The translations under genes were made by a program, and so were the position numbers. From the NCBI GenBank assembly GCA_021159185.1, contig JAGGSH010000016.1, positions 1-42,129 of the forward strand: 42,129 nt of DNA, given 5' to 3'. The stretch comes from a bacterium. Lineage in GTDB: Bacteria; Patescibacteriota; Minisyncoccia; Moranbacterales; UBA9337. Under the pieces are notes generated by a model, which saw nothing but the letters and a program-made list of their open reading frames with translations, was not told the origin of the DNA and did no database searches. Below, piece by piece: positions 22,367 through 29,767 of this stretch (position 1 is the stretch's first letter; each line of letters opens with the position of its first letter).

Positions 22367-22807
22367 ATGCGATTTAAAATTCCCAAAAATACGGAGAAGT
22401 ATTATTGGACCAGGCATTCTATTGGAAAAATGATGCATTACGGCTTGAGCGCCCAGAGAATTTTGCGGGTCATCAGAAGCCCCCAAAGAACGGAAAAAGG
22501 CATCGTGAAAAATACCATCGCGGTAATGCAACCGGCGTCCACCAGAATTAAAGACGGAAAAAGATTTTGGAGCCGGGAGATTTGGGCGATGTACCAAACC
22601 CGCGAAGCGGGAAATTCAAAATTCAAAATCTTAAATTCCAAACAAATTCAAAATTCAAAACTTGTCCCCGAGAGGCATCGGGGATTCAAAATTCTAAATT
22701 CCGCGAATCAGCAGATTCGCGTTATTAGCGCTTGGATATATCCGGGAATAAGCCCTAAAAATAATCCCATTCCGGAGGATATTTTAAGGGAGCTTGAAGA
22801 GATTTAA
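22367..22807 (+). CDS. DUF4258-like small protein with repeat insertion
   Basis: It has 146 residues. YYWTRHSIGKMMHYGLSAQRILRVIRSPQRTEKGIVKNTIAVMQP and RVISAWIYPG resemble the DUF4258 pattern (H-x-K-M...G-x-S...V-x-x-P, then closing strands), a RelE/BrnT-like fold. Residues about 82-113 are translated repeats (NSKFKILNSKQIQNSK and a palindromic ERHRGF), which split the fold's last strands. It may be a toxin-like remnant or a still-folding protein with a loop insertion. The similarity is by eye only. Confidence 0.6.
   Translation: MRFKIPKNTEKYYWTRHSIGKMMHYGLSAQRILRVIRSPQRTEKGIVKNTIAVMQPASTRIKDGKRFWSREIWAMYQTREAGNSKFKILNSKQIQNSKLVPERHRGFKILNSANQQIRVISAWIYPGISPKNNPIPEDILRELEEI
22612..22700. repeat. 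7-bp array in the DUF4258-like gene
   Basis: AAATTCA units enclose the palindrome CCCCGAGAGGCATCGGGG. They are read in frame. Confidence 0.7.
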
Positions 22808-22925
22808 CGGACAAAATTCAACTCTCTCTCAATCTCCCCCTTAGTAAAGAGGGAGAGGCGGAGAAAACCCCCTCTCTAAAGATCTCTCTTAATTTTCCTA
22901 ATTACTAATTATACTAATCTGTCAA

Positions 22926-22953
22926 TTGCGCATTTTTAAATGTATGCTAAAAT
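22926..22953 (+). promoter_or_regulatory. promoter of the DUF4870 gene
   Basis: TTGCGC (22926-22931), a 16-base spacer and TAAAAT (22948-22953) with an extended TGC. TATGCTAAAAT resembles TATGCTAAGCT at 5954 and TATGCTAGT at 1371. A strong AAAGGAGGTG follows at 22991. Confidence 0.55.
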
Positions 22954-23005
22954 AAAACCAGTGTAAAGTTTAACACGAGTTTTAATTAAGAAAGGAGGTG
23001 GAATT

Positions 23006-23413
23006 ATGGAAGAAAATATGAATCCAACCGGTCAACCAGAACAACCAACGGGACCTACGCAGCCAGTTGAACCTAGGTCGGCTCAAGAATCCGGACAAGA
23101 AGGGGGAGGAAATGAAGATAAGGATGTTCAGGAAAATAAGGCGATAGCAATACTGAGCTATATTGGAATTTTGTGCTTAGTGCCGTTGCTTGCCAAAAAA
23201 GAAAGCAAGTTCGCCCAGTTCCACGCCAAGCAAGGATTGGTAATTTTTATCGTTGAAATTATTGGAATGTTTTTAATCCCTCTTTTTGGATTGGGAGCGC
23301 TTATCAATTTAGCGGCATTGATTTTCTCGGTCATAGGCATTGTCAATGTAGCTGGCGGGAAAATGAATAAACTTCCGCTTATAGGCGATTTAGCGGAGAA
23401 GTTCAACTTGTAA
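23006..23413 (+). CDS. DUF4870/Tic20-like membrane protein
   Basis: It has 135 residues. The hydrophilic, Gln/Pro/Glu-rich N-terminal tail of about 45 residues precedes NKAIAILSYIGILCLVPLLAKKESKFAQFHAKQGLVIFIVEIIGMF, a family signature with FAQFHAKQG. Three hydrophobic segments follow. It has the best Shine-Dalgarno sequence of the window. Function is unknown. Confidence 0.85.
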   Translation: MEENMNPTGQPEQPTGPTQPVEPRSAQESGQEGGGNEDKDVQENKAIAILSYIGILCLVPLLAKKESKFAQFHAKQGLVIFIVEIIGMFLIPLFGLGALINLAALIFSVIGIVNVAGGKMNKLPLIGDLAEKFNL

Positions 23414-23441
23414 TGTTTCAAAGTTATCACATACTTGCGTT

Positions 23442-23555
23442 AAAACAGGCAATTATTTTTTCCGCTTTTTAGTTAGCGATCCACTAGGCTAAACAGCGTG
23501 GTGAGATTGCCTGTTTTGGTTAGTATGCGAACAGCCTTAACGAACAGGCGCATAC
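23442..23555 (+). ncRNA. structured element in the leader of pyk
   Basis: AAAACAGGCAAT (23442-23453) pairs perfectly with ATTGCCTGTTTT (23506-23517). Inside lie CGCT/AGCG (about 23463-23478) and CCAC/GTGG (about 23481-23502), so the element could form a three-way junction. A second hairpin GTATGCG/CGCATAC (23523-23555) follows. There are no terminator T runs. pyk starts 26 bases later. I know no matching RNA family. Confidence 0.45.
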
Positions 23556-23581
23556 AAACTTTTAATTGTTAGTATCGGCTT

Positions 23582-25009
23582 ATGAAAAAAACAAAAATAG
23601 TAGCCACTATCGGTCCCGTATCTGAAGATGAAAAAACATTGCGGGAAATGATCAAGTCGGGAATGAATGTCGCTCGGCTTAATTTTTCGCATGGAAGCCA
23701 TGAATGGCACGCCAAAATAATTAAAACTATCAGGAGCTTAGCGTTGGAAATGAGAACAAATGTGGGAATATTGGCTGATTTGCAGGGGCCTAGAATTAGA
23801 ATCCAAACAGCGGAGAATATTAGCGCCAGAGAGGGAGAGGAAATTTTAATTAGCGATGTTTTATATAAAAAATCAGTGGCGGATTTCTCGTCCAAGATTT
23901 TTTATTTGGATTGTCCCGGCATAATAGACGGTATACAGAAAGGAAACGAGATTTTAGTTGAGGACGGTTTGATAAAAGTAAGAGTTTTAAGAAAAGAGAA
24001 GCATCTATTGAGAGCCAGAGTTATTAACGGAGGAGTAATAAAAAATCGCAAGGGCGTTAATATTCCCGGCGCTAAGCTTAATTTAAGCGCTATAACGCCT
24101 AAAGATAAAAAAGATCTTGAATTCGCGCTGGAATATAATGTTGATTTTGTCGCTCTTTCTTTTGTAAGTTCGGCTAAAGATATTTTAAGCCTTCGCCGAA
24201 AAATAGAGAGAAAACCGGGGAAGAAAAAACGCCGTCCGCAAATTGTGGCTAAGATTGAAAAAAGAGAAGCTATAAAAAATTTGGATGAAATTGTAAAAGC
24301 CACGGACGCGGTTATGGTGGCTAGAGGAGATTTAGGCATTGAGATGGATGAGAATAAAGTAGCGGTATTGCAGAAAAAGATAATCGCGGTCAGCCTGGAA
24401 AATTTAAAGCCGGTAATCGTGGCTACCCAAATGCTGGACAGTATGATCAAAAATCCGCGCCCTACCAGAGCGGAAGTGAGCGATGTTTCCAACGCGGTCA
24501 TTGACCACGCCGACGCTGTGATGCTTAGCGGGGAAACAGCCAGCGGAAAATATCCGGTGGAAAGCGTGAAGACAATGAGCGAAATTATAGAAGACACCGA
24601 AGAATCTCCTTTTGACGATATTTTTAAAGCTTTAGATTTTAATATTTCTTCCGAATACGCGGTGATTATCAGAAGCGCTTACGAGTTGGCGAGGAGCTTC
24701 AACGCTGAAGCGATTTCAATGGTGAGCGTTAGCGGATTTACCGCTAAGTTAGTATCGCATTTTCGCCCGGAACAAAAAATCTTAATGGCTACCAACAGCC
24801 AAAAAACTTTTAACCAATCCTCGTTAGTCTGGGGCGTGGACAGCTATCTTTTCAAGCCAAGCGACAAACTAGACGGCCTTATTGAAAAGATGATAAAAAA
24901 AGCTAAGTCCGACAAGAAGTTAAAAAAAGGAGACAAAGCGGTAATTATCTTAGGAAAACTTCCGGGAGGAGAGAGGATGAGATTGGTGGGGGTGAAGGAG
25001 ATAAACTAA
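23582..25009 (+). CDS. pyk: pyruvate kinase
   Basis: It has 475 residues. TKIVATIGPVSEDEKTLREMIKSGMNVARLNFSHGSHEWH holds the substrate-binding Arg, Asn and Ser. ILADLQGPRIR, LSAITPKDKKDLEFAL, IVAKIEKREAIKNLDEIVKATDAVMVARGDLGIEM (catalytic Lys and metal-binding Glu/Asp), PVIVATQMLDSMIKNPRPTRAEVSDVSNAVIDHADAVMLSGETASGKYPVESVKTM complete the barrel. The C-terminal domain is present. It makes ATP and pyruvate from phosphoenolpyruvate, the last step of glycolysis, which suits a fermentative cell. Confidence 0.97.
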   Translation: MKKTKIVATIGPVSEDEKTLREMIKSGMNVARLNFSHGSHEWHAKIIKTIRSLALEMRTNVGILADLQGPRIRIQTAENISAREGEEILISDVLYKKSVADFSSKIFYLDCPGIIDGIQKGNEILVEDGLIKVRVLRKEKHLLRARVINGGVIKNRKGVNIPGAKLNLSAITPKDKKDLEFALEYNVDFVALSFVSSAKDILSLRRKIERKPGKKKRRPQIVAKIEKREAIKNLDEIVKATDAVMVARGDLGIEMDENKVAVLQKKIIAVSLENLKPVIVATQMLDSMIKNPRPTRAEVSDVSNAVIDHADAVMLSGETASGKYPVESVKTMSEIIEDTEESPFDDIFKALDFNISSEYAVIIRSAYELARSFNAEAISMVSVSGFTAKLVSHFRPEQKILMATNSQKTFNQSSLVWGVDSYLFKPSDKLDGLIEKMIKKAKSDKKLKKGDKAVIILGKLPGGERMRLVGVKEIN

Positions 25010-25028
25010 CAACCTACAACCTACAACT
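25006..25028. repeat. 7-bp array after pyk
   Basis: ACAACCT is repeated, period 7, and overlaps the pyk stop region. Confidence 0.6.
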
Positions 25029-25073
25029 AAATTTCTTTATTGCAAATTGTAAGTTATTTATTGTAAGTTTCTT

Positions 25074-25163
25074 GGTGGGATGGCTGAGTGGTCGAAAGCG
25101 CTTGCTTGGAGTGCAAGTGTATGGGAAACCGTACCGTGAGTTCGAATCTCACTCCCACCGCCA
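25074..25163 (+). tRNA. tRNA-Ser(GGA)
   Basis: Acceptor GGTGGGA pairs with TCCCACC. The anticodon stem CTTGC/GCAAG encloses TTGGAGT, giving anticodon GGA. The long variable arm TATGGG...CCGTA and T arm TGAG-TTCGAAT-CTCA are present. The discriminator is G and CCA is encoded (25161-25163). Its last 19 bases are repeated at 25306-25324. Confidence 0.93.
25145..25163 (+). repeat. 19-bp direct repeat, left copy (tRNA-Ser 3' end)
   Basis: AATCTCACTCCCACCGCCA is the 3' part of the T arm, acceptor and CCA. An identical copy is at 25306-25324. Confidence 0.88.
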
Positions 25164-25305
25164 GTATTAATTAAGGTTCACCCTGCCATTCGACAGGGTG
25201 CCGCGGGTTTATCCCGCGGCAAATCCTATCCTTTCCGCTTTGGGCGGGAGAGCGCGGGCATGCAAAAAAATGCTCTTAGTTCGCCCTGTTATGCAACAGG
25301 GTAAA
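25164..25305. mobile_element. small hairpin-rich insert between tRNA-Ser 3' end copies
   Basis: This 142-bp insert, with one repeat copy, makes a 161-bp unit. It contains the hairpins CACCCTG/CAGGGTG, CCGCGGG/CCCGCGG and CCCTGTT/AACAGGG. TTCACCCTG and TTCGCCCTG at either end look related. There is no ORF of note. The layout equals an integration at a tRNA 3' end, but the insert is far too short to encode an integrase. It would be a non-autonomous element or the scar of a deletion. Confidence 0.55.
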
Positions 25306-25324
25306 AATCTCACTCCCACCGCCA
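25306..25324 (+). repeat. 19-bp direct repeat, right copy
   Basis: Identical to 25145-25163. It ends 9 bases before the dnaG start codon. Confidence 0.88.
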
Positions 25325-25333
25325 AAAAAATTT

Positions 25334-27172
25334 ATGAACTCCAGCGTGGAAGACATAAAATCCCGAATCAATATCGTTGATTTTATCGGGGAATACGTGA
25401 AATTGCAAAAAGCGGGCGTTAATTGGAAAGCGCTTTGCCCTTTCCATAATGAGAAGACGCCTTCTTTTGTGGTGAGCGAGGAAAAACAGATTTGGCATTG
25501 TTTCGGGTGCGGCAAAGGCGGAGACATATTCAGTTTCTTAATGGAAATGGAAGGGGTGGATTTTAAAGAAGCGCTGAAAGTATTAGCGGAGAAAGCGGGA
25601 GTGGAACTCGCGCGCTACGGGTATAATCCGCAGGCGGCCGCCAGCAAAAACAGGACATTGGAAATTTTAGAGCTGGCGTCTAAATTTTATGAGAAGCAAT
25701 TATGGGATGGCTCGGGAAAAGAAAAAATTTTGGGATATTTGCGGGAGCGGAGCTTAAAGGATAAAACCATTAAAGAGTTTCGCTTGGGATACGCGCCTCC
25801 GGGCTGGAGAAATATACTGAAATTTCTAATCAATCGCGGATATGGGCTTGAAGAAATTTTGAAAACAGGATTGTTAGTTCAACGAACAACAAACAACGAA
25901 CAACAAACAACGAACAATGAGCAGGGTAATAGCTGTTACGACAGGTTCAGAAATCGGATTATTTTCCCCATCGCGGATGTTATGGGAAGAGTAGTCGGCT
26001 TCTCGGCCAGAGTGGCGCCGGGCGGAGATGAATCGCAAGCCAAATATGTCAACACGCCTGAAACAGAGGCTTACCATAAGAGCGCGGCGCTTTACGGAAT
26101 TGATAAAGCGAAACAGGAAATTAAGGATAAAAAATTCGTTTTGCTGGTAGAGGGCAATATGGATGTTATCGCTTCGCATCAGGCGGGAATAAAAAACACG
26201 GTGGCGGTTTCCGGAACGGCTTTAACGCCGCGGCAATTGGATATACTGAAACGTTACAGCGGCAATATTAAAATGTTTTTTGATATGGATGAAGCCGGCC
26301 AGGCGGCGGCGTTAAGAAGCGCGGAGCTGGCATTTCAGAAAGACATTAACGTTTCCATTGTGCGATTGGAAAAAGGAAAAGACGCCGCCGACGCCGTAAA
26401 AGAAAATCCAAAAGAATTTTTGGAAGCGGTGAAAAATTCCGTTTTGGCTATGGAGTATTTTTTTCGCCAGGCTTTTGAAAAGCATAATAAGGACAGCGCC
26501 CGCGGGAAGAAAATGATTGCCGAAGAGCTTTTAAATATTATAAAAAACTTTTCCAACGAGATTGAAAAAACGCATTGGGTAAAAAAACTGGCGCAAAGAT
26601 TGGAAGTGGATGAAAAAATATTATTGGACACATTAAATAAAGCCGCCGCGCGGGAATTTATCGGGAAAGCTAATAGAGAAAATGAAGAGGATGAAGGAGA
26701 ATTTTTGGCGGAAGAAAAAAAGTCAAAAATTATCGGAAGAAAAATAATAGGTTTGGCGCTGGCGAATCCCCGCGCTTGGAAAAAAATAGTTAAAGAAGAA
26801 GCGAATAAATTTCGCGCGCTTTTTCGGAGCGACGGATTATTTATGGAAATTTTAACCAAAGGCGCGCCAGCCGAGTTTGGTTTTGAAAAGTTTCTAACGC
26901 TTTTAGATAATGAAACGCAAAGAAAAATAGCTCGAAAACTTTATTTTGAAGCTAGGTATCAGTTTGAAGAAAATCAGGAAATTAAGGAGAATTCCTTGAA
27001 AAATTCATGGCCGCTAATAGAACAATATTTAAAGGATGTTGAAAAAGAGCTTTACAAAGAAAAATTAAAGGCTATTATTAAAGATATTGAAAAAGCGGAG
27101 AAGGCTGGAGATAAAAACATGGCGGGAATTTTGATGAAAGAGTTTTCTAAAATTTCAAAAAAATTAAAATAA
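25334..27172 (+). CDS. dnaG: DNA primase
   Basis: It has 612 residues. The zinc-binding domain has CPFH (Cys35, His38) and CFGC (Cys56, Cys59). The catalytic core contains YDRFRNRIIFPIADVMGRVVGFSAR, AKYVNTPET, the TOPRIM glutamate in LLVEGNMDVIASHQAGI and DMDEAGQAA. The C-terminal helicase-binding domain is divergent. It synthesises RNA primers for replication. A 7-bp array (25880-25920) adds QRTTNNEQQTTNNEQ just before the conserved CYDRFRNRI. The start lies 9 bases after a repeat copy, without a Shine-Dalgarno sequence. rpoD follows, as in the classical macromolecular synthesis operon. Confidence 0.95.
   Translation: MNSSVEDIKSRINIVDFIGEYVKLQKAGVNWKALCPFHNEKTPSFVVSEEKQIWHCFGCGKGGDIFSFLMEMEGVDFKEALKVLAEKAGVELARYGYNPQAAASKNRTLEILELASKFYEKQLWDGSGKEKILGYLRERSLKDKTIKEFRLGYAPPGWRNILKFLINRGYGLEEILKTGLLVQRTTNNEQQTTNNEQGNSCYDRFRNRIIFPIADVMGRVVGFSARVAPGGDESQAKYVNTPETEAYHKSAALYGIDKAKQEIKDKKFVLLVEGNMDVIASHQAGIKNTVAVSGTALTPRQLDILKRYSGNIKMFFDMDEAGQAAALRSAELAFQKDINVSIVRLEKGKDAADAVKENPKEFLEAVKNSVLAMEYFFRQAFEKHNKDSARGKKMIAEELLNIIKNFSNEIEKTHWVKKLAQRLEVDEKILLDTLNKAAAREFIGKANRENEEDEGEFLAEEKKSKIIGRKIIGLALANPRAWKKIVKEEANKFRALFRSDGLFMEILTKGAPAEFGFEKFLTLLDNETQRKIARKLYFEARYQFEENQEIKENSLKNSWPLIEQYLKDVEKELYKEKLKAIIKDIEKAEKAGDKNMAGILMKEFSKISKKLK
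25880..25920. repeat. 7-bp array in dnaG
   Basis: ACAACAA/ACAACGA alternate, so the unit is 7 (or 14). It is read as TTNNEQQ-TTNNEQG, a seven-residue period. Confidence 0.83.
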
Positions 27173-27182
27173 ATTATCAAAG

Positions 27183-27206
27183 CAGCTTGAAAAAGCAAGC
27201 TGTTTT
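27183..27206 (+). terminator. weak hairpin between dnaG and rpoD
   Basis: CAGCTTG/CAAGCTG with a 6-base loop, followed by four T. It could attenuate read-through from dnaG into rpoD. Confidence 0.45.
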
Positions 27207-27211
27207 AGTGG

Positions 27212-28681
27212 TTGCAATACTTTATGAAAAAAAAGGTGAAAGCAAAAAGAAAAAAATCTTCAAGTGTTAAAAAAAGAAATAAGGCTAAGTCCGCTAAAAT
27301 CGCCGCGCCCGGGAAAGTAAAAAATATATCCAAGGCCAAAAAACGCGACTCGAAAAAAAAGATAAAAAAAACTGTCAAAAAAAGAACGCCCTCTTCCCGC
27401 AAAAAAACTGCCGGAAAAAAAAGGCGAAGAATTACCAAAGTATCTTACAAAAAAGCGGTCAAAAAAAAGGCCAAAAAGGCACCTAAGAAAACTGCCGGAA
27501 AATATGCCAAAAGCAAAAGAGTCGGAAAAACCAAGCGTTCTAAAAAAACTGAGGGTAAAGATGTAATTAAAGAACTGCTAAGCAGGGGAAAGCAGCGCGG
27601 TTTTGTTACGGAAGATGAAATTATTCACATCATGCCGGAGATTGAAAAGAATCTGGAAAGCCTTGAAGAACTTTATGAAAAAATGGAAGTTTCTGGAGTT
27701 AAGATGATTAATTCCGGCGAGATGATAAAGATGGAGACGGACAAGCTGGCAGAAAATCACGAGGAAAAAAAAGATAAAATTCGCAACAAGAAAAACGAAA
27801 GAGCGGCGCGAAAAGAAGCTAAAGAAAGAATCAAGGAAGAAACGGGCGGCAATGTCGCGGATTTGGTGCAAATGTATCTTAAAGAAATTGGGAGAGTGCC
27901 CTTGCTTAAAGCGGAAGATGAAGTGAGGTTGGCCAAGCTGATTGAAAGGGGAGATCCGGCGGCTAAGCAAAATTTAACGGAAGCTAATTTAAGGCTAGTG
28001 GTGAGTATTGCCAAAAAATATGTGGGCAGGTCGCACAACCTTTCGCTTTTGGATTTAATTCAAGAGGGAAATATCGGGCTTTTTCGGGCGGTGGAAAAGT
28101 TTGATTACCACCGAGGGTACAAATTTTCCACTTACGCCACTTGGTGGATTCGCCAAGCCATTACCCGGGCGCTGGCAGACCAATCAAGGACTATTCGCAT
28201 TCCCGTTCATATGGTAGAGACTATTAATAAGTATATTCAAATAACGCGGCGGTTGGTTCAAGAGTTGGGGCGAGAGCCCGCGGCGGAAGAAATCGCAGCT
28301 GAAATGAATTTAGAAGTGGAAAAAGTGAGGCATATCCAAAAAATTTCCCAAGAAACCGTTTCACTGGAAACTTCGGTAGGAGACAGCGACGATGACAGCA
28401 TTTTAGGAGATTTCATTGAAGATACTGAAACTATTATGCCTCATCAAGCGGCGTCAAGAAAATTATTAAAAAACCATGTCGGCGAAGTACTGAACAGGCT
28501 TACGCCCCGAGAACAGAAAATTCTCAAGATCCGTTTTGGATTAGAGGATGGAGTAACGCATACCTTAGAGGAAGTCGGGCAGGAGTTTGGAGTTACCCGC
28601 GAGCGTATCCGCCAAATTGAAGCTAAGGCGCTGGAAAAAATCCGCGAACAAAGAAAGTCTGTAAAATTAAAAGATTATTAG
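27212..28681 (+). CDS. rpoD: RNA polymerase primary sigma factor RpoD, with Lys-rich N-terminal tail
   Basis: It has 489 residues. The first 115 or so are a Lys/Arg-rich tail with [19 protein letters not shown]- and [15 protein letters not shown]-like stretches, resembling histone H1 tails. Region 1.1 begins near [26 protein letters not shown]. Region 1.2/2 is [55 protein letters not shown]. Region 3 is present. Region 4 is [49 protein letters not shown]. It directs transcription from the TTGACA/TATAAT promoters seen here. A start at the fifth codon (27224) is as likely as 27212. Confidence 0.95.
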   Translation: MQYFMKKKVKAKRKKSSSVKKRNKAKSAKIAAPGKVKNISKAKKRDSKKKIKKTVKKRTPSSRKKTAGKKRRRITKVSYKKAVKKKAKKAPKKTAGKYAKSKRVGKTKRSKKTEGKDVIKELLSRGKQRGFVTEDEIIHIMPEIEKNLESLEELYEKMEVSGVKMINSGEMIKMETDKLAENHEEKKDKIRNKKNERAARKEAKERIKEETGGNVADLVQMYLKEIGRVPLLKAEDEVRLAKLIERGDPAAKQNLTEANLRLVVSIAKKYVGRSHNLSLLDLIQEGNIGLFRAVEKFDYHRGYKFSTYATWWIRQAITRALADQSRTIRIPVHMVETINKYIQITRRLVQELGREPAAEEIAAEMNLEVEKVRHIQKISQETVSLETSVGDSDDDSILGDFIEDTETIMPHQAASRKLLKNHVGEVLNRLTPREQKILKIRFGLEDGVTHTLEEVGQEFGVTRERIRQIEAKALEKIREQRKSVKLKDY

Positions 28682-28739
28682 CGTCGCTAATAATTGCAAA
28701 TGTTAAGGCGAATGATTAACACAATAGATTAACAATGGC

Positions 28740-28768
28740 TTGATTATTTTTTTATTTTTTAATATACT
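28740..28768 (+). promoter_or_regulatory. promoter of tRNA-Asn
   Basis: TTGATT (28740-28745), 17 bases of T-rich spacer, TATACT (28763-28768). +1 would be about 5 bases before the tRNA. Confidence 0.65.
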
Positions 28769-28779
28769 GAAGTTTATAT

Positions 28780-28854
28780 TCCGAGGTAGCTCAACGGTAG
28801 AGCAGTTGGCTGTTAACCAATTGGTTGGCGGTTCGAATCCGCCCCTCGGAGCCA
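28780..28854 (+). tRNA. tRNA-Asn(GTT)
   Basis: Acceptor TCCGAGG pairs with CCTCGGA. The anticodon stem GTTGG/CCAAT encloses CTGTTAA, giving anticodon GTT. The T arm is GGCGG-TTCGAAT-CCGCC. The discriminator is G and CCA is encoded. The C-terminal end of a recombinase remnant runs antisense into its 3' half, which marks it as an integration site. Confidence 0.93.
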
Positions 28855-29460
28855 AATTGTATGTTCGGCGTTTGTTGCCTCTCCCGCCACGGCGGGATCG
28901 AGCGCCCTGCGGGCGCTAAGGGCTGATTTTGAAAGGATTTGCCACGCTCCGCGTGGTTCAAAAAACAATTCCCGTTCCCGCAAAATGCGATTCAAGCCAA
29001 TCTTTTTTAGAAAATCTTTTTTCTCAAAAAGATTTTCCTGCAAAGCGATAATCGCGGCTTGTTTACTGGCTAAAATGAATTTTTTGGCAGGTTCGAGCCA
29101 ATGATTGCCGTTTTGCTCAAAATCATTTAATTTCTCGGAAATCTCAATCTTTTGGTTGAGGATTTTTTGTTTTTTGGCGGTGTATTCATCTTTGGTAATT
29201 GTTCCGTCTAAGTATGTATCCAAAAGTATGTCCAACTTATCCTCAAGCTCTTTAATTTGAGATTTTAGATTTTGAGCAAAAACGGCTCCGTCTTTGGCTT
29301 CTTGCTCTTTGTCTTTTTCCAATTCAGCAATCATCTTGTCAGCCCAAGACGGAGGCAAAGAAACTTTCTGAATTTGTTGGTTTATCTGATCCGCCAAAAC
29401 TTCCTCGCGGATGTATCCTTGTGAAGAGTTATCCCGTTTTTTAGTGCGAAACTTCCTAAT
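28813..29460 (-). pseudogene. C-terminal remnant of a serine recombinase (integrase)
   Basis: The frame reads RDNSSQGYIREEVLADQINQQIQKVSLPPSWADKM, then a coiled coil (KSQIKELEDKLDILLDTYLDGTITKDEYTAKKQKI) and NHWLEPAKKFILASKQAA...NRILRERELFFEPRGAWQIL. This is the region after the zinc ribbon in large serine recombinases of CPR and Gram-positive elements. The catalytic N-terminal domain is absent: going upstream on this strand the frame meets TAG near 29471, within the promoter of the R-M operon. The zinc-ribbon Cys residues are lost. The end (ADSNRQPIG) is translated from tRNA-Asn antisense, the trace of integration there. Confidence 0.8.
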
Positions 29461-29465
29461 TTTGT

Positions 29466-29494
29466 TTGACTAAATGCTAAAAATTTCATATACT
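29466..29494 (+). promoter_or_regulatory. promoter of the restriction-modification operon
   Basis: TTGACT (29466-29471), 17 bases, TATACT (29489-29494). A second -10 (TATAAT, 29531-29536) lies closer to the first gene. Confidence 0.7.
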
Positions 29495-29522
29495 AACTAC
29501 TGATAATAAGAGTTTTATATCC

Positions 29523-29541
29523 TTACTAACTATAATAGTAA
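29523..29541. promoter_or_regulatory. operator-like palindrome before the XRE gene
   Basis: TTACTA and TAGTAA enclose ACTATAA; the shorter palindrome ACTATAATAGT lies inside. It overlaps the proximal TATAAT and is centred about 22 bases before the ATG, the place expected for autoregulation by a C-protein-like regulator. Confidence 0.5.
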
Positions 29542-29553
29542 AACTATACGAAT

Positions 29554-29763
29554 ATGTCAAAGGAAAAATCAGTAATTAGCAAGAATATAAAAAAATACCG
29601 CAATAAATTAGGTATTTCTCAAGATATACTCTCAAAGAGAGCAAATCTTGCTTTTCATACAATTGCAAAGATTGAGGCGGGTTCAACACCAAATCCAACA
29701 ATTAATACGGTTAAAAAAATTGCGGACGCGCTAGGCGTTACGCTTGATGATTTAATGAAGTAA
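29554..29763 (+). CDS. XRE-family regulator, C-protein-like
   Basis: It has 69 residues and is a single helix-turn-helix domain: ISKNIKKYRNKLGISQDILSKRANLAFHTIAKIEAGSTPNPTINTVKKIADALGVTLDDLM. The size equals that of controller (C) proteins of restriction systems, which delay the nuclease until DNA is methylated. It is the first gene of the operon, 4 bases before hsdR, and probably binds the palindrome at 29523. Control of the R-M genes is inferred from position. Confidence 0.85.
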   Translation: MSKEKSVISKNIKKYRNKLGISQDILSKRANLAFHTIAKIEAGSTPNPTINTVKKIADALGVTLDDLMK

Positions 29764-29767
29764 AACT

